This document shows, piece after piece, positions 1-8,628 of a stretch of DNA of 64,000 bases; positions within the stretch are counted from its first letter, which is position 1; each line of letters starts with the position of its first letter. The translations under genes were made by a program, and so were the position numbers. Source of the DNA: Pseudoduganella ginsengisoli (GTDB taxonomy: Bacteria > Pseudomonadota > Gammaproteobacteria > Burkholderiales > Burkholderiaceae_D); contig NZ_WNLA01000016.1 in NCBI RefSeq assembly GCF_009720865.1, positions 62,001 through 126,000 of the forward strand, read 5' to 3'. A model generated the notes under the pieces. It searched no databases. It saw only the letters and a list, made by a program, of their open reading frames with translations, and had not been told where the DNA came from.

Positions 1-1207
1 GCGGGGACAGGGTTTCAAGCGGATTATGGCTGATACCGCCATTGCCACAGCGGGTAAACAGCATGGCGACGTCCGTGACGCGCGACATCAGCATGGCGTC
101 GTGGCCGGCGCCGGAAGCCAGCTGGAACGGCGCGACACCGGCCCGTTCCACGGCGCTGGACAGCTGCGCCATCAGCCATGGCGCGCACGGGGCGCAGCCC
201 GCTTCGGCCACCTGTTCAACGGTGTATTCGATGTGGCGCAATTGACACACTGTTTCAATTTTTGCCATGATGTCGGCCACGGCCGCGTCGCGGGCCGCGT
301 TATTGGCGGCGCGGATGTCGAGCGAGAAGTGGCAGGCGCCGGGGATTACGTTGACGGAGCCATTCGGTACGTGCAGCTGGCCGGCCGTGCCGACCAAGGA
401 CGATTCCTGGTCTTGTGCGCAGCGCTGTTCCACGTATAACAGGATTTCCGCAGCGGCCGTGGCGGCATCTTTGCGCAGCGCCATCGGTGTCGTTCCGGCG
501 TGGCTGGCCACGCCTTTGAATTCCACCTGGAAGCGGCGGCTGCCTGCAATCGAGCTGACGATACCGACCGGTAAGCCTTTGTCGAGCAGCACGGGGCCTT
601 GTTCTATATGCACTTCCACATAGCCGAGCAAGTCGGATGGGTCGCGTGCGATGGCGTCGATCGAGCTGAGATCCTGGCCCGCTTCGGCGAGCACGTCGCG
701 CAGCAGGATGCCGTCGCGGTCCTTTAACTCCAATAACTCCGGGTCGAACTGGCCGATGACGGCGGACGAACCGAGGAACGTGCTCTTGAAGCGCACGCCT
801 TCTTCTTCGGCAAAGGCAATGACTTCCAGGTGGAAGGGCAGGGAAATACCTTTGTCATTCATGTGTTTGACGACTGCAATGGCGGTCAGGATGCCCTGGC
901 GGCCGTCATATTTGCCGCCGTTGCGCACCGTGTCGTAGTGCGAACCCGTGATCAAGGTACGGGCTTGCGGATCCGTCGACAGGAAGCGGCCCACCACATT
1001 GCCGACTGCGTCGATATGCGCATGCATGCCCGCTTCGCGCATCCACTGCGCGAGATGGATCGCAGTCGCGCGGTGCGTGGCTGTCATGTACGTGCACGTC
1101 AAACCGTGTTGATCTTCGCTGAGCGTACCCAGTTGCTCAGCCCATGCCACGATCGTGGCGCCCAATGCATTCTGTTGCGGGGTGTTCAGTTGCTTCAGCG
1201 TCGTCAT
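1..1207 (-). CDS. allC: Allantoate amidohydrolase (M20 family), 3' end outside window
   Basis: Hydrolyses allantoate to ureidoglycine with release of ammonia and CO2, a late cytosolic step of purine breakdown. I translated the minus strand from the ATG at 1207 (MTTLKQLNT...). The dinuclear-metal amidase motifs are present in order: GSHYDTVRNGGKYDG, AEEEGVRF, EVHIEQGP, ASHAGTTP, then SGAGHDAM and GISHNPLE near the truncated end. About 402 residues are visible, so only a short C-terminus is missing. These motifs are shared with N-carbamoyl amino acid hydrolases (HyuC-like); the nearby urate oxidase, hydroxyisourate hydrolase and guanine deaminase genes favour the allantoate role. The lipoprotein gene follows at 1373 on the same strand upstream of it, with a terminator hairpin between them, so the two are probably transcribed separately. 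Confidence 0.85.
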   Translation of the reverse strand, partial: MTTLKQLNTPQQNALGATIVAWAEQLGTLSEDQHGLTCTYMTATHRATAIHLAQWMREAGMHAHIDAVGNVVGRFLSTDPQARTLITGSHYDTVRNGGKYDGRQGILTAIAVVKHMNDKGISLPFHLEVIAFAEEEGVRFKSTFLGSSAVIGQFDPELLELKDRDGILLRDVLAEAGQDLSSIDAIARDPSDLLGYVEVHIEQGPVLLDKGLPVGIVSSIAGSRRFQVEFKGVASHAGTTPMALRKDAATAAAEILLYVEQRCAQDQESSLVGTAGQLHVPNGSVNVIPGACHFSLDIRAANNAARDAAVADIMAKIETVCQLRHIEYTVEQVAEAGCAPCAPWLMAQLSSAVERAGVAPFQLASGAGHDAMLMSRVTDVAMLFTRCGNGGISHNPLETLSP

Positions 1208-1321
1208 CGTACGGGTTCCGGTGGTGATGATGCGAATCGATCATAGAGGGCCGCAACGCCGGACTTATATGGTCATGACGATATGTGATGGTGGGGGAGG
1301 TGTATAGTCGGCGCCGGGCCG

Positions 1322-1355
1322 AAAATTGACAACGCCAGCCCGCAGGCTGGCGTTG
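1322..1355 (-). terminator. Rho-independent terminator of the 925-residue lipoprotein gene
   Basis: An 11-bp perfect inverted repeat (1330-1340 pairing with 1345-1355, loop CGCA) lies just after the minus-strand stop at 1373. On the minus strand it is followed by TCAATTTTC, a weak T-rich tail. It separates the lipoprotein gene from allC. Confidence 0.6.
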
Positions 1356-1372
1356 ATATGCGCTGTGGCGCG

Positions 1373-4150
1373 CTATTTGCCGGACACTTCGAAATGCATC
1401 AGCTCGACGAATTCATAGTATTTGCCGAAGCCGGCTTTATCGGCGAGGAACATGTTCCTGATCCCCCATTGGCCGGGCACGGACCCGACCGGCAAGGTGG
1501 CAATGGCTTCATAGCGCCGCCATGCTTTTGGATCGCCCTTGAACGGCGTCGTGCTGTAGTCGAAGCCGGACAGGAAGCTGCCGGGATTGGCCGGATCGAC
1601 CATCAGGTAAAACGGGAATATCTGTCCTTGCGGGTTTTGCAGGTTCAGGTACAGGTTGGCGAAGCCCGAACCATCGTCGCGGACATAGAAGGCCACTTTT
1701 ACGATGGTTTCTCCGTTCGGGGCGGATGGTTGCGTCGGGGTGGCGGAAACCGTCATACGGTTCAAGTCCAGTTCCGGCGCTTCCCCGCCATCGGCCTCCT
1801 GGTTAACGATATTGACGCCGACCGGCTGTTCGCCGCTGGCCGCATCGGGGAAATTCATGTCCAGGCGGTTTTCCCCCGCATCATCCATAACGATCCGCAT
1901 CACACCGAAGCGGCCGCTCTTGTAGAAAGAAGGGACGGTAAACGTGGCGGTGGCGGTACGTGTCGCCGGGTCGTAGCCGCCGCCATCAAGATAGACCCTG
2001 CTGTCTAACGTATCGATATTGGCCAGTTGCGCGAACGGCCCCATGATGGCCAGTGGGTGCGGCAGCATTTTCCAGGTGGCTGTGACACGGTGCTGCAGAT
2101 GGCCATCCACCAGCACCGGCGTAGCGGTGATTTTCATCGAACCGGGCTCGTATTTAGGGGCGCCGGGCGATTGCTCGGGATTGTTGATGTAAATGGCGCC
2201 ATTGCCCAGTTCGTCGGCGCCCAGGTAGCGGACATTGCCCGCCACGTCGACGCAATTCCCCCGGGTTAGCTGCCAATAACCGCGTTCGGCATACTTTGAA
2301 AAATTCAATTCGGCAGTCAGCACGGTCTTGTTGACATTGGAGCCATTTCGCCGCGTCCCGTCGTCCAGCGTGGGCCAGAAGTACAGGTTTTTGCGGTGCT
2401 CCCAATTGCCGGACGGCGCCGTCAGCTCGACCATGCATTGGGTGGCGCCCGGCGATGGGTCGCTATCGCTGAACAATTCAATTGAGGCAGTCGCTGTTTT
2501 ATCGGCGGCCGGCGCACCGGTGACGTTGATCTTCAATTGCTTGACCAAGCCGGGCGCATAGTAATCAGGGCGCAGGTTCAAGACGTCAAACGTGAGATCC
2601 TTGCGGATCACGGAGACGAAACGGTCGCCGAGGAAAATGCGTTCCTTCAGGTAATTGAATTTGTCGATGGCGCGTGATTGCAGCAATTCCGGCGTAATGA
2701 CATAACTGGACACGGACTCGGCCATATCCTCTTCCGGATTGGTATCGTGGCCATACGCGGAAACGAATTGCGTGGTCTGGGTCGTGCGCCATTTGGTAGC
2801 GTCTTGCGGGTCGCGGGTCCAGCCGCCCAGTTTGATCCAGTCATCCTTCTGTTTGGCGGAAAACACATTGGCCCACAGGAAGTGCGTCTTTTCATGCAGG
2901 ATGATGCGCTGCGGCGAGACGCTTTGCGATTCAGCCAGCGCCTGGTCGGTGAATTCAATGTAGCCGGCAGCAGGATAGGCTTGCGCAATGATGCGCCGGT
3001 CGACCGGATTGGTGTAGCCATAGCCGCGGCGCACTACATATTTCAGGCCGTCGATCTTGTGGAAGGTGTCCGGCATTTCTTCCATGGCATTGATCAGCCG
3101 GACAAGTTCGTCCGGCTTGAAGGGGGCAAATTTGTCGGCGTTCTCCTTCGTCGTATAGGCCGTCAACCGGCTGTAATCATCGATCCGCGTGCTGACGCCA
3201 AAGCGCTGGTTCAGCACTTGTTCGGCCGCGTCGGCATCGGTGCCGTCCTGGGTGGCAAAGCGCACCAGCGCATGGTGCAGGCGCTTGGAAAAGTAGCGGC
3301 CCTGCACGCCGTCAAGCGTGACCAGCCTTGGCGTGGCATAGACAAACGCAGCGGTCGATAGCACGACAGCGTCGCCGCCCGGCTTGCGGTCAATACGGAT
3401 ATCGCCATCGATATACTGGTCCGTCAACTCCCATTTTGAAATGCGGAAAGGCGGTGCGGTATACGCCTGGCCCAGGTAGCGGGTGGGAATGGTGCCTAAG
3501 GTCGTCAGCAGGCGCGCCGCATATTCCTGGTTCCATTTGACCCCTTTGTCGCTGAGCGTGACATTGTAGGAAAACAGCAAGTTTGCGCCTGCGCTGTAAT
3601 TCGGTGCAGGCACTGGTTCATCAAGGTATTTGATGACCGGTGCAGCGTTAATTTGCGGCACCCCGGTCTCTTGCGCACCCGTCACGTTATTCCACACGAA
3701 CTGGAACGAGCCGGCGTCGGCAGTGGTGGCGGAAAATACCAGTGTATTGCGCTGGCTGGGCAGCGTGGACAGCGTTGACTTGCGGGCGCTGACGAGGATG
3801 GATTGCGGCGGGCTGAGCTGGTAGCCCTCGGCTTCGACTTTGACGAATGCCGCGCCATAAGGCACGCCGGTAAACTGGAACCGGCCCTGCGGGTCAGTTT
3901 CCGTTGTCATCAGCAACTTCGCCTGGTCGCTCAAGACCACGGTGGCGATGACGCCATTCAAGCCGCGGACTTCCCCCTTGACGGTTTCATTGCCGACGGG
4001 CTGTTCTGCGCCGGGCGCCACATCCAGGCCGCCCTGGCGGGCGCGCGGCTGGCTATCTGTGTTGCTGTCGCCTCCGCAAGCGCTCAGTAACGCTGCGACG
4101 GCGCACGCGACGAAAAAACGGCTGGAAGTGCAGGGCGTGAATGTTGGCAT
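1373..4150 (-). CDS. Large lipoprotein with HExxH metallopeptidase-like motif
   Basis: A 925-residue protein of unknown family. The N-terminus is a lipoprotein signal (hydrophobic stretch then LSAC, Cys25, followed by GGDS). Residues about 57-125 look like a carboxypeptidase-regulatory/Cna-B-like beta domain (GEVRGLNGVIATV ... DPQGRFQFTGVPYG). Residues 419-423 read HEKTH, matching HExxH, and Glu478 in DMAES lies about 54 residues further on, which is compatible with a gluzincin-type zinc site. The C-terminal part (about 540-925) is rich in beta-type sequence, with DDGSGFANLYLN near 820. This suggests an envelope-anchored protease or a carbohydrate/protein-binding protein whose substrate cannot be read from sequence. 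It sits between allC and the puuD regulator without an obvious link to purine breakdown. Confidence 0.6.
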   Translation of the reverse strand: MPTFTPCTSSRFFVACAVAALLSACGGDSNTDSQPRARQGGLDVAPGAEQPVGNETVKGEVRGLNGVIATVVLSDQAKLLMTTETDPQGRFQFTGVPYGAAFVKVEAEGYQLSPPQSILVSARKSTLSTLPSQRNTLVFSATTADAGSFQFVWNNVTGAQETGVPQINAAPVIKYLDEPVPAPNYSAGANLLFSYNVTLSDKGVKWNQEYAARLLTTLGTIPTRYLGQAYTAPPFRISKWELTDQYIDGDIRIDRKPGGDAVVLSTAAFVYATPRLVTLDGVQGRYFSKRLHHALVRFATQDGTDADAAEQVLNQRFGVSTRIDDYSRLTAYTTKENADKFAPFKPDELVRLINAMEEMPDTFHKIDGLKYVVRRGYGYTNPVDRRIIAQAYPAAGYIEFTDQALAESQSVSPQRIILHEKTHFLWANVFSAKQKDDWIKLGGWTRDPQDATKWRTTQTTQFVSAYGHDTNPEEDMAESVSSYVITPELLQSRAIDKFNYLKERIFLGDRFVSVIRKDLTFDVLNLRPDYYAPGLVKQLKINVTGAPAADKTATASIELFSDSDPSPGATQCMVELTAPSGNWEHRKNLYFWPTLDDGTRRNGSNVNKTVLTAELNFSKYAERGYWQLTRGNCVDVAGNVRYLGADELGNGAIYINNPEQSPGAPKYEPGSMKITATPVLVDGHLQHRVTATWKMLPHPLAIMGPFAQLANIDTLDSRVYLDGGGYDPATRTATATFTVPSFYKSGRFGVMRIVMDDAGENRLDMNFPDAASGEQPVGVNIVNQEADGGEAPELDLNRMTVSATPTQPSAPNGETIVKVAFYVRDDGSGFANLYLNLQNPQGQIFPFYLMVDPANPGSFLSGFDYSTTPFKGDPKAWRRYEAIATLPVGSVPGQWGIRNMFLADKAGFGKYYEFVELMHFEVSGK

Positions 4151-4300
4151 TGCATTCCCTTACGTGGGCCTGGCGGCTGGTTGTCAAATAGGCTGCTCTA
4201 TTTGGCAAGTATTGACCGTAAAGAAATTCACGTCAACAAATATTCTCCGCGGAAACATTTCACGTGCCCGGGGGCGCCGTGGGGGCTCAGCGGGGCGTTG

Positions 4301-5236
4301 TTATTTCGCCAGCAACCGCGCCGCCGTGCTGACCTGCGCGCGCAGCCACTTGTGCTCCGTCGCATGGTGCGCACGCTCGTGCCACAGTTGATAGAAGCGC
4401 AGCGGCGGGAATTTCACCGGCACCTTGTATGACTTCAAGCCCAGGGTATTTTCATAGAAATTCGCAAACTGCTGGCCGGCTGTCAGCACCAGGTCGGTTT
4501 GCGCCACGATGTAGGGCAGCATGCGGAAGTGCGCGGATTCCACGACGATGTTGCGTTCCATGTTTTGCTGCTCCAGGAAGGCATCGATGTTGCCATGGTA
4601 GCCAGGCAAAATCAGCGCCGGCGCCGCGTGCGGCAGGGTCAGATAATCTTCCACCGTCATGCCATCTTTCGGCGTGCGGCGTGCATACGCGCTGTTGGCG
4701 CGCATCAGGCACACGATCGGATCGTCGAACAGTTTCGAGATATGCAAGTGGTGGGGCGGCTCGTCCCAGTTGGCAATCACGAGGTCCAGCTCGCCATCGG
4801 ACAGCAGGCGCACATAGTCCGCGTCCGGGCCCAGTGCGTGGATTACGAGGCGGCTTTTTGGCGATTCACGGCGCACGCGGGCAATGACTTCCGTGAAGAA
4901 TTGCGTATTCATATAGTCCGGCGCCGCGATGCGGAAAGTGCGCGCTTCTTCCTGCGGCACGAACGCGGTTTTCGGGCTGAACAGGGCTTCCGTTTCATCC
5001 AGGATGCGCTTGGCCGGCTTCAACAGGCTTTCACCATGCTGGGTCGGCACCATGCCGCGGCCGCCGCGCACCAGCAGCGGATCACCCGTCAATTCGCGCA
5101 ATTTACGCAGCGACGCGGAGATCGACGGCTGCGGTTGATTCAGTTTCAAGGCTACGCGCGAGACATTCTTTTCGCACAACAGCAGGTACAAGATACGTAT
5201 GAGGTGAAGGTCCAGGTGTTCTGGCAAGCGTGACAT
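4301..5236 (-). CDS. LysR-family regulator, divergent from puuD
   Basis: A 311-residue LysR-type regulator: N-terminal winged helix-turn-helix (VSRVALKLNQPQPSISASLR, residues about 24-43) and a periplasmic-binding-protein-like effector domain from about residue 95. It is transcribed away from puuD across a 321-base gap, the usual arrangement for a LysR regulator and its target. The effector is probably a purine intermediate (inference). The divergent gap carries the perfect palindrome TTATGCATAA, 29 bases upstream of its start codon, as a possible operator or self-regulation site. Confidence 0.85.
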   Translation of the reverse strand: MSRLPEHLDLHLIRILYLLLCEKNVSRVALKLNQPQPSISASLRKLRELTGDPLLVRGGRGMVPTQHGESLLKPAKRILDETEALFSPKTAFVPQEEARTFRIAAPDYMNTQFFTEVIARVRRESPKSRLVIHALGPDADYVRLLSDGELDLVIANWDEPPHHLHISKLFDDPIVCLMRANSAYARRTPKDGMTVEDYLTLPHAAPALILPGYHGNIDAFLEQQNMERNIVVESAHFRMLPYIVAQTDLVLTAGQQFANFYENTLGLKSYKVPVKFPPLRFYQLWHERAHHATEHKWLRAQVSTAARLLAK

Positions 5237-5265
5237 GTGTCTCTCCTGAGGTCGGTTATTTTCAC

Positions 5266-5275
5266 TTATGCATAA
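5266..5275. promoter_or_regulatory. Palindrome in the lysR-puuD gap, possible LysR operator
   Basis: TTATGCATAA is a perfect 10-base palindrome 29 bases upstream of the LysR start. A related string, TATGCAAGTTATA, follows near 5320. This suggests a repeated half-site, but binding is not shown. Confidence 0.3.
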
Positions 5276-5453
5276 CAGGTTCGCACATTCCTGCGAGGAA
5301 GACCTATAACGGCAAACGTATGCAAGTTATATGGATCAGTGCAGGACTCACGCGGGCAGGAACCGATATCGTTGCACCATCCCGGAAAGAGAGGAGACAC
5401 CTTCCGAGCCCGGGTGCAAGTCGATGGCTGCTGCACATGAGCAGTGGCCATCA

Positions 5454-5534
5454 CGGTCGTAGGGGCGGCAGTAGCACGACTGTATCGGAGGCGTTAAGCC
5501 TCATTCATCTGAAGGCCCAAAAGAGGCAGATGAA
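5454..5534 (+). promoter_or_regulatory. Structured 5' leader of puuD (three consecutive hairpins)
   Basis: Three hairpins follow one another just before puuD. The first pairs 5454-5460 with 5476-5482 (7 bp, one G-T). The second pairs 5488-5492 with 5498-5502 (GAGGC/GCCTC, loop GTTAA). The third pairs 5504-5511 with 5527-5534 (8 bp). The last stem ends 23 bases before the puuD ATG. Structured leaders of the xanthine-I (NMT1) riboswitch class are known from betaproteobacterial purine-degradation genes; whether this leader belongs to that class is a hypothesis, since I could not run a covariance model. Confidence 0.35.
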
Positions 5535-5557
5535 CAAGACTAAGAATGGAATAACTC

Positions 5558-6829
5558 ATGGAAGCTTTATTCGGATCGTATGGGGTGGAGTGGCTGAACC
5601 TGCTGGTACGCTGGCTGCATTTGATTACCGGCATCGCGTGGATCGGCGCTTCGTTTTACTTCGTCTGGCTGGACAACTCGATCCGGCCACCTAAGCCAGG
5701 CAGCGAGCTGGCGAAAAAAGGCGTGAGCGGCGAATTGTGGGCCGTGCACGGTGGCGGCTTCTATAACCCGCAGAAATACCTGGTTGCCCCTGGCGAACTG
5801 CCGGAAGACTTGCACTGGTTTAAATGGGAAGCGTATGCGACCTGGCTGACCGGTTTCGCGATGCTGTTCATCGTGTACTACTTCAACGCTTCGGCGATGA
5901 TGATCGACAAGAACGTTGCAGAACTGACTTCGCTGCAAGCCGTTGGCGTTGGCATCGGCACCCTGCTGGGCGGCTGGCTGGTCTACGACACGCTGTGCAA
6001 AACCAAGCTGTCGGAAAACCCTGCCGTGCTGGGCACCGTGCTGTACGTGCTGATCGTCGGTATGGCTTATGTGCTGACCCACACACTGTCGGGCCGCGCT
6101 GCTTACATCCACGTTGGCGCCATGATCGGTACCATGATGGTGGGTAACGTGTTGTTCGTGATTATTCCTGGCCAGCGCAAACTGGTGCAAGCGATGGAAA
6201 AAGGCCAGTCGCCTGATCCAATCTACGGCAAGCGCGCCAAAGTGCGTTCCGTGCACAACAACTACTTCACGTTGCCAGTGCTGTTGATCATGATCAGCAA
6301 CCACTATGCGATGACCTACACCCACGCTTACTCGTGGCTGGTACTGGCTGCCATCATGGCTGCCGGCGTCCTGATCCGTCACTTCTTCAACCTGCGTCAC
6401 GCCGGTAAAGTGTCGATCGGCTTCCCGGCTGCAGGCGCAGCGCTGCTGGTGGCAGTGGCAGTTGCCATCGCTCCTGCACCGCGCAAGCCGGCTGCTGCTC
6501 CGGTAGCTGCCGCCGCCACGGCGGATGAACACGGCCACGAAGGCGCTGCTCCCGCAGCAGGTGCTGCCGGCGCCGCCGACCTGGCTTCGGTACAGGCTGT
6601 CGTGACCCAGCGCTGCGTGGCTTGCCACTCGGCGAACCCGACCCAGCCTGGTTTCGCTTCGGCGCCTGGCGGCGTGGTGCTGGACACCCCTGAACAGACC
6701 AAGCAGCAAGCTGCGAAAGTGTTCCAGCGCGCAGTCCAGAACAAGGACATGCCACTGGCGAACATGACCCAGATGACCGATGCGGAACGTACGCTGATCG
6801 GTACCTGGTTCGAAGCAGGCGCGAACTGA
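5558..6829 (+). CDS. puuD: Membrane urate oxidase (urate hydroxylase) with C-terminal cytochrome c domain
   Basis: Oxidises urate to 5-hydroxyisourate at the inner membrane and passes electrons to the respiratory chain rather than making hydrogen peroxide. The 423-residue protein has an N-terminal multi-helix membrane part (VRWLHLITGIAWIGASFY, then hydrophobic segments around 95-115, 135-155, 165-180, 190-205, 240-290), matching the DUF989/PuuD family. An Ala/Pro-rich linker (about 308-340) leads to a cytochrome c domain with the haem motif CVACH at 353-357. The LysR gene diverges upstream. Only 65 bases separate it from the ammonia-lyase gene downstream, so they probably form one operon. Its product is the substrate of the hydroxyisourate hydrolase at 15587. 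Confidence 0.93.
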   Translation: MEALFGSYGVEWLNLLVRWLHLITGIAWIGASFYFVWLDNSIRPPKPGSELAKKGVSGELWAVHGGGFYNPQKYLVAPGELPEDLHWFKWEAYATWLTGFAMLFIVYYFNASAMMIDKNVAELTSLQAVGVGIGTLLGGWLVYDTLCKTKLSENPAVLGTVLYVLIVGMAYVLTHTLSGRAAYIHVGAMIGTMMVGNVLFVIIPGQRKLVQAMEKGQSPDPIYGKRAKVRSVHNNYFTLPVLLIMISNHYAMTYTHAYSWLVLAAIMAAGVLIRHFFNLRHAGKVSIGFPAAGAALLVAVAVAIAPAPRKPAAAPVAAAATADEHGHEGAAPAAGAAGAADLASVQAVVTQRCVACHSANPTQPGFASAPGGVVLDTPEQTKQQAAKVFQRAVQNKDMPLANMTQMTDAERTLIGTWFEAGAN

Positions 6830-6894
6830 TCTCGTTAAGCAAGTCAGCGCCTCGCTTTAGCGGGGCGTTGTTCCTCTGACACCAAGGAAATAAC

Positions 6895-8520
6895 ATGACT
6901 GAAAAAGTGATTATTGACGGCTTCACCCTGACCGCTGAGCAAGTGCTCGCGGTGGCACGCGGCAACGCGAAGGTGGAACTGGCCGCATCGTCGCGCGCAG
7001 CATTGAAGGAAAGCCGCGACTACATTGAATCGACGTGGATGCACGATGAAGCGCCGATGATGTACAGCTTCAACACTGGCGTGGGCCTGTTGAAAGACAC
7101 CCGCATCAAGGTCGAACACATTGAACTGTTCCAGACGCAGCTGATCAAGGCCCACTCCGGCGGTATTGGCGAGCCCTTCTCGGAAGAAGTATCGCGCGCC
7201 ACCATGCTGCTGCGCGCCAACGCGTTTGCGTCCAACTATTCCGCGCCGCGCGTGGAAGTGGTGGACCGCCTGCTGGCCTTCATCAATGCCGGCATCCACC
7301 CGATCATGCCGCAAAAGGGTTCCGTGGGCGCATCGGGCGACCTGGCGCCGCTGGCTTACCTGGGCGCAGCCATTGCCGGCTTCGATGAAGCGGAAGTGAT
7401 GTACAAGGGCCAGAAGATGTCGGCGGCCGAAGCCATCACCAAGGCTGAAGTAGGCCCGGTCAAGTTCGACCTGAAAGCCAAAGACGCTTCCGCACTGATC
7501 AATGGTTGCACAGCATCGCTGGCTGTGGCCGTGATGGCTGCTGAAGATGCGCGCAACCTGCTGTCTGACGCGTGCGTGTCACTGGGCCTGACCCTGGAAG
7601 CCATGCGTGCCGAGATGGCTGGTTTCGACCCGCGTATCCAGCAAGCCCGTCCGCATCCAGGCCAGATCAAGACTGCCGCCACCGTGCGCAAGCTGCTCAA
7701 AGGTTCGACCCGCACCACGCACGAAGCGCGCGCCATCCAGTTCCCGGACGAACTGCGCCGCACCGATATCGAATACACACCGCGTATCCAGGACGTGTAC
7801 TCGCTGCGCTGCACGCCGCAAGTGTATGGCCCCGTGTTCGATGCGCTGGACTACATCGACAACATCGTGAAAAACGAAATCAACTCGGCCACCGACAACC
7901 CGCTGATCTTCGGCAAGGATGGCGGCGGCTTCGAGATCATTTCGGGCGGTAACTTCCACGGCCAATATTTGGCGCAAGCGATGGACTTGCTGGCAATGGC
8001 GATTACCGATCTGGGTTCGATCGTCGAGCGCCGTATCGCGCGCCTGATCGACCCAACCTTGTCGTGGGGCTTGCCGCGCAACCTGATGTCCGGCCTGCGC
8101 GGCGTGAACACTGGTTATCCAGTGATCCAGTGCTCGATGTCGTCGCTGGTGATGGAAAACCGCACGCTGTCGATGCCGGGCTCGGTGGATTCGATCCCGT
8201 CGAAAGCCAACTCGGAAGACCACATTTCCAACTCGACGTGGTGCGCCCGCAAAGCCCACACCATCGTGCAAAACACGCAATACATCGTGGGCGTGGAAAT
8301 GCTGCTGGCAGCCCAGGGCTTGACCATGACGGAACACTTGCTGCCAGGCTTCGTGCTGGGCGAGGGCACGCAAGCCGCTTACGAAGAAATCCGCAAGCAA
8401 ATTCCTGCGTGCCTGGATGGCGACCGCTGGTTCCACAACGACGTGCAAGTGGCGCACTCGTTCATTACCACCGGTTCCGTGCGCAAGGCTGTCATCGCGA
8501 AAATCGGCGAATTCGTATAA
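6895..8520 (+). CDS. hutH: HAL-family aromatic amino acid/histidine ammonia-lyase
   Basis: A 541-residue member of the MIO-dependent ammonia-lyase family, which removes ammonia from histidine (giving urocanate) or from aromatic amino acids. The prosthetic group forms from Ala146-Ser147-Gly148 in GSVGASGDLAPLAYLGA. Other family sites are seen: NTGVG, QDVYSLRCTPQV, NEINSATDNPL and the NSEDHIS loop that in HAL carries the catalytic Glu. Where classic HAL has SHAxG this protein has KAHSGG, and where HAL has NQEDH it has NSEDH, so substrate specificity is uncertain. No hutU, hutI or hutG is visible. Its position directly after puuD is unusual. A strong terminator follows. Confidence 0.8.
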   Translation: MTEKVIIDGFTLTAEQVLAVARGNAKVELAASSRAALKESRDYIESTWMHDEAPMMYSFNTGVGLLKDTRIKVEHIELFQTQLIKAHSGGIGEPFSEEVSRATMLLRANAFASNYSAPRVEVVDRLLAFINAGIHPIMPQKGSVGASGDLAPLAYLGAAIAGFDEAEVMYKGQKMSAAEAITKAEVGPVKFDLKAKDASALINGCTASLAVAVMAAEDARNLLSDACVSLGLTLEAMRAEMAGFDPRIQQARPHPGQIKTAATVRKLLKGSTRTTHEARAIQFPDELRRTDIEYTPRIQDVYSLRCTPQVYGPVFDALDYIDNIVKNEINSATDNPLIFGKDGGGFEIISGGNFHGQYLAQAMDLLAMAITDLGSIVERRIARLIDPTLSWGLPRNLMSGLRGVNTGYPVIQCSMSSLVMENRTLSMPGSVDSIPSKANSEDHISNSTWCARKAHTIVQNTQYIVGVEMLLAAQGLTMTEHLLPGFVLGEGTQAAYEEIRKQIPACLDGDRWFHNDVQVAHSFITTGSVRKAVIAKIGEFV

Positions 8521-8541
8521 TCGAGTTGGTTTGTATATGAC

Positions 8542-8571
8542 AAAAACCCCGGGCGACCGGGGTTTTTTCTT
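8542..8571 (+). terminator. Rho-independent terminator of the puuD-ammonia-lyase operon
   Basis: AAAAACCCCG GGCGAC CGGGGTTTTTTCTTT: a stem extended by A/T pairs followed by a T-run, 22 bases after the stop codon. Confidence 0.9.
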
Positions 8572-8628
8572 TTCGCACCGGATAACTGTGGCTAGAATTA
8601 AAGCGGAGCGACTTGGGGGGGCAACAAC

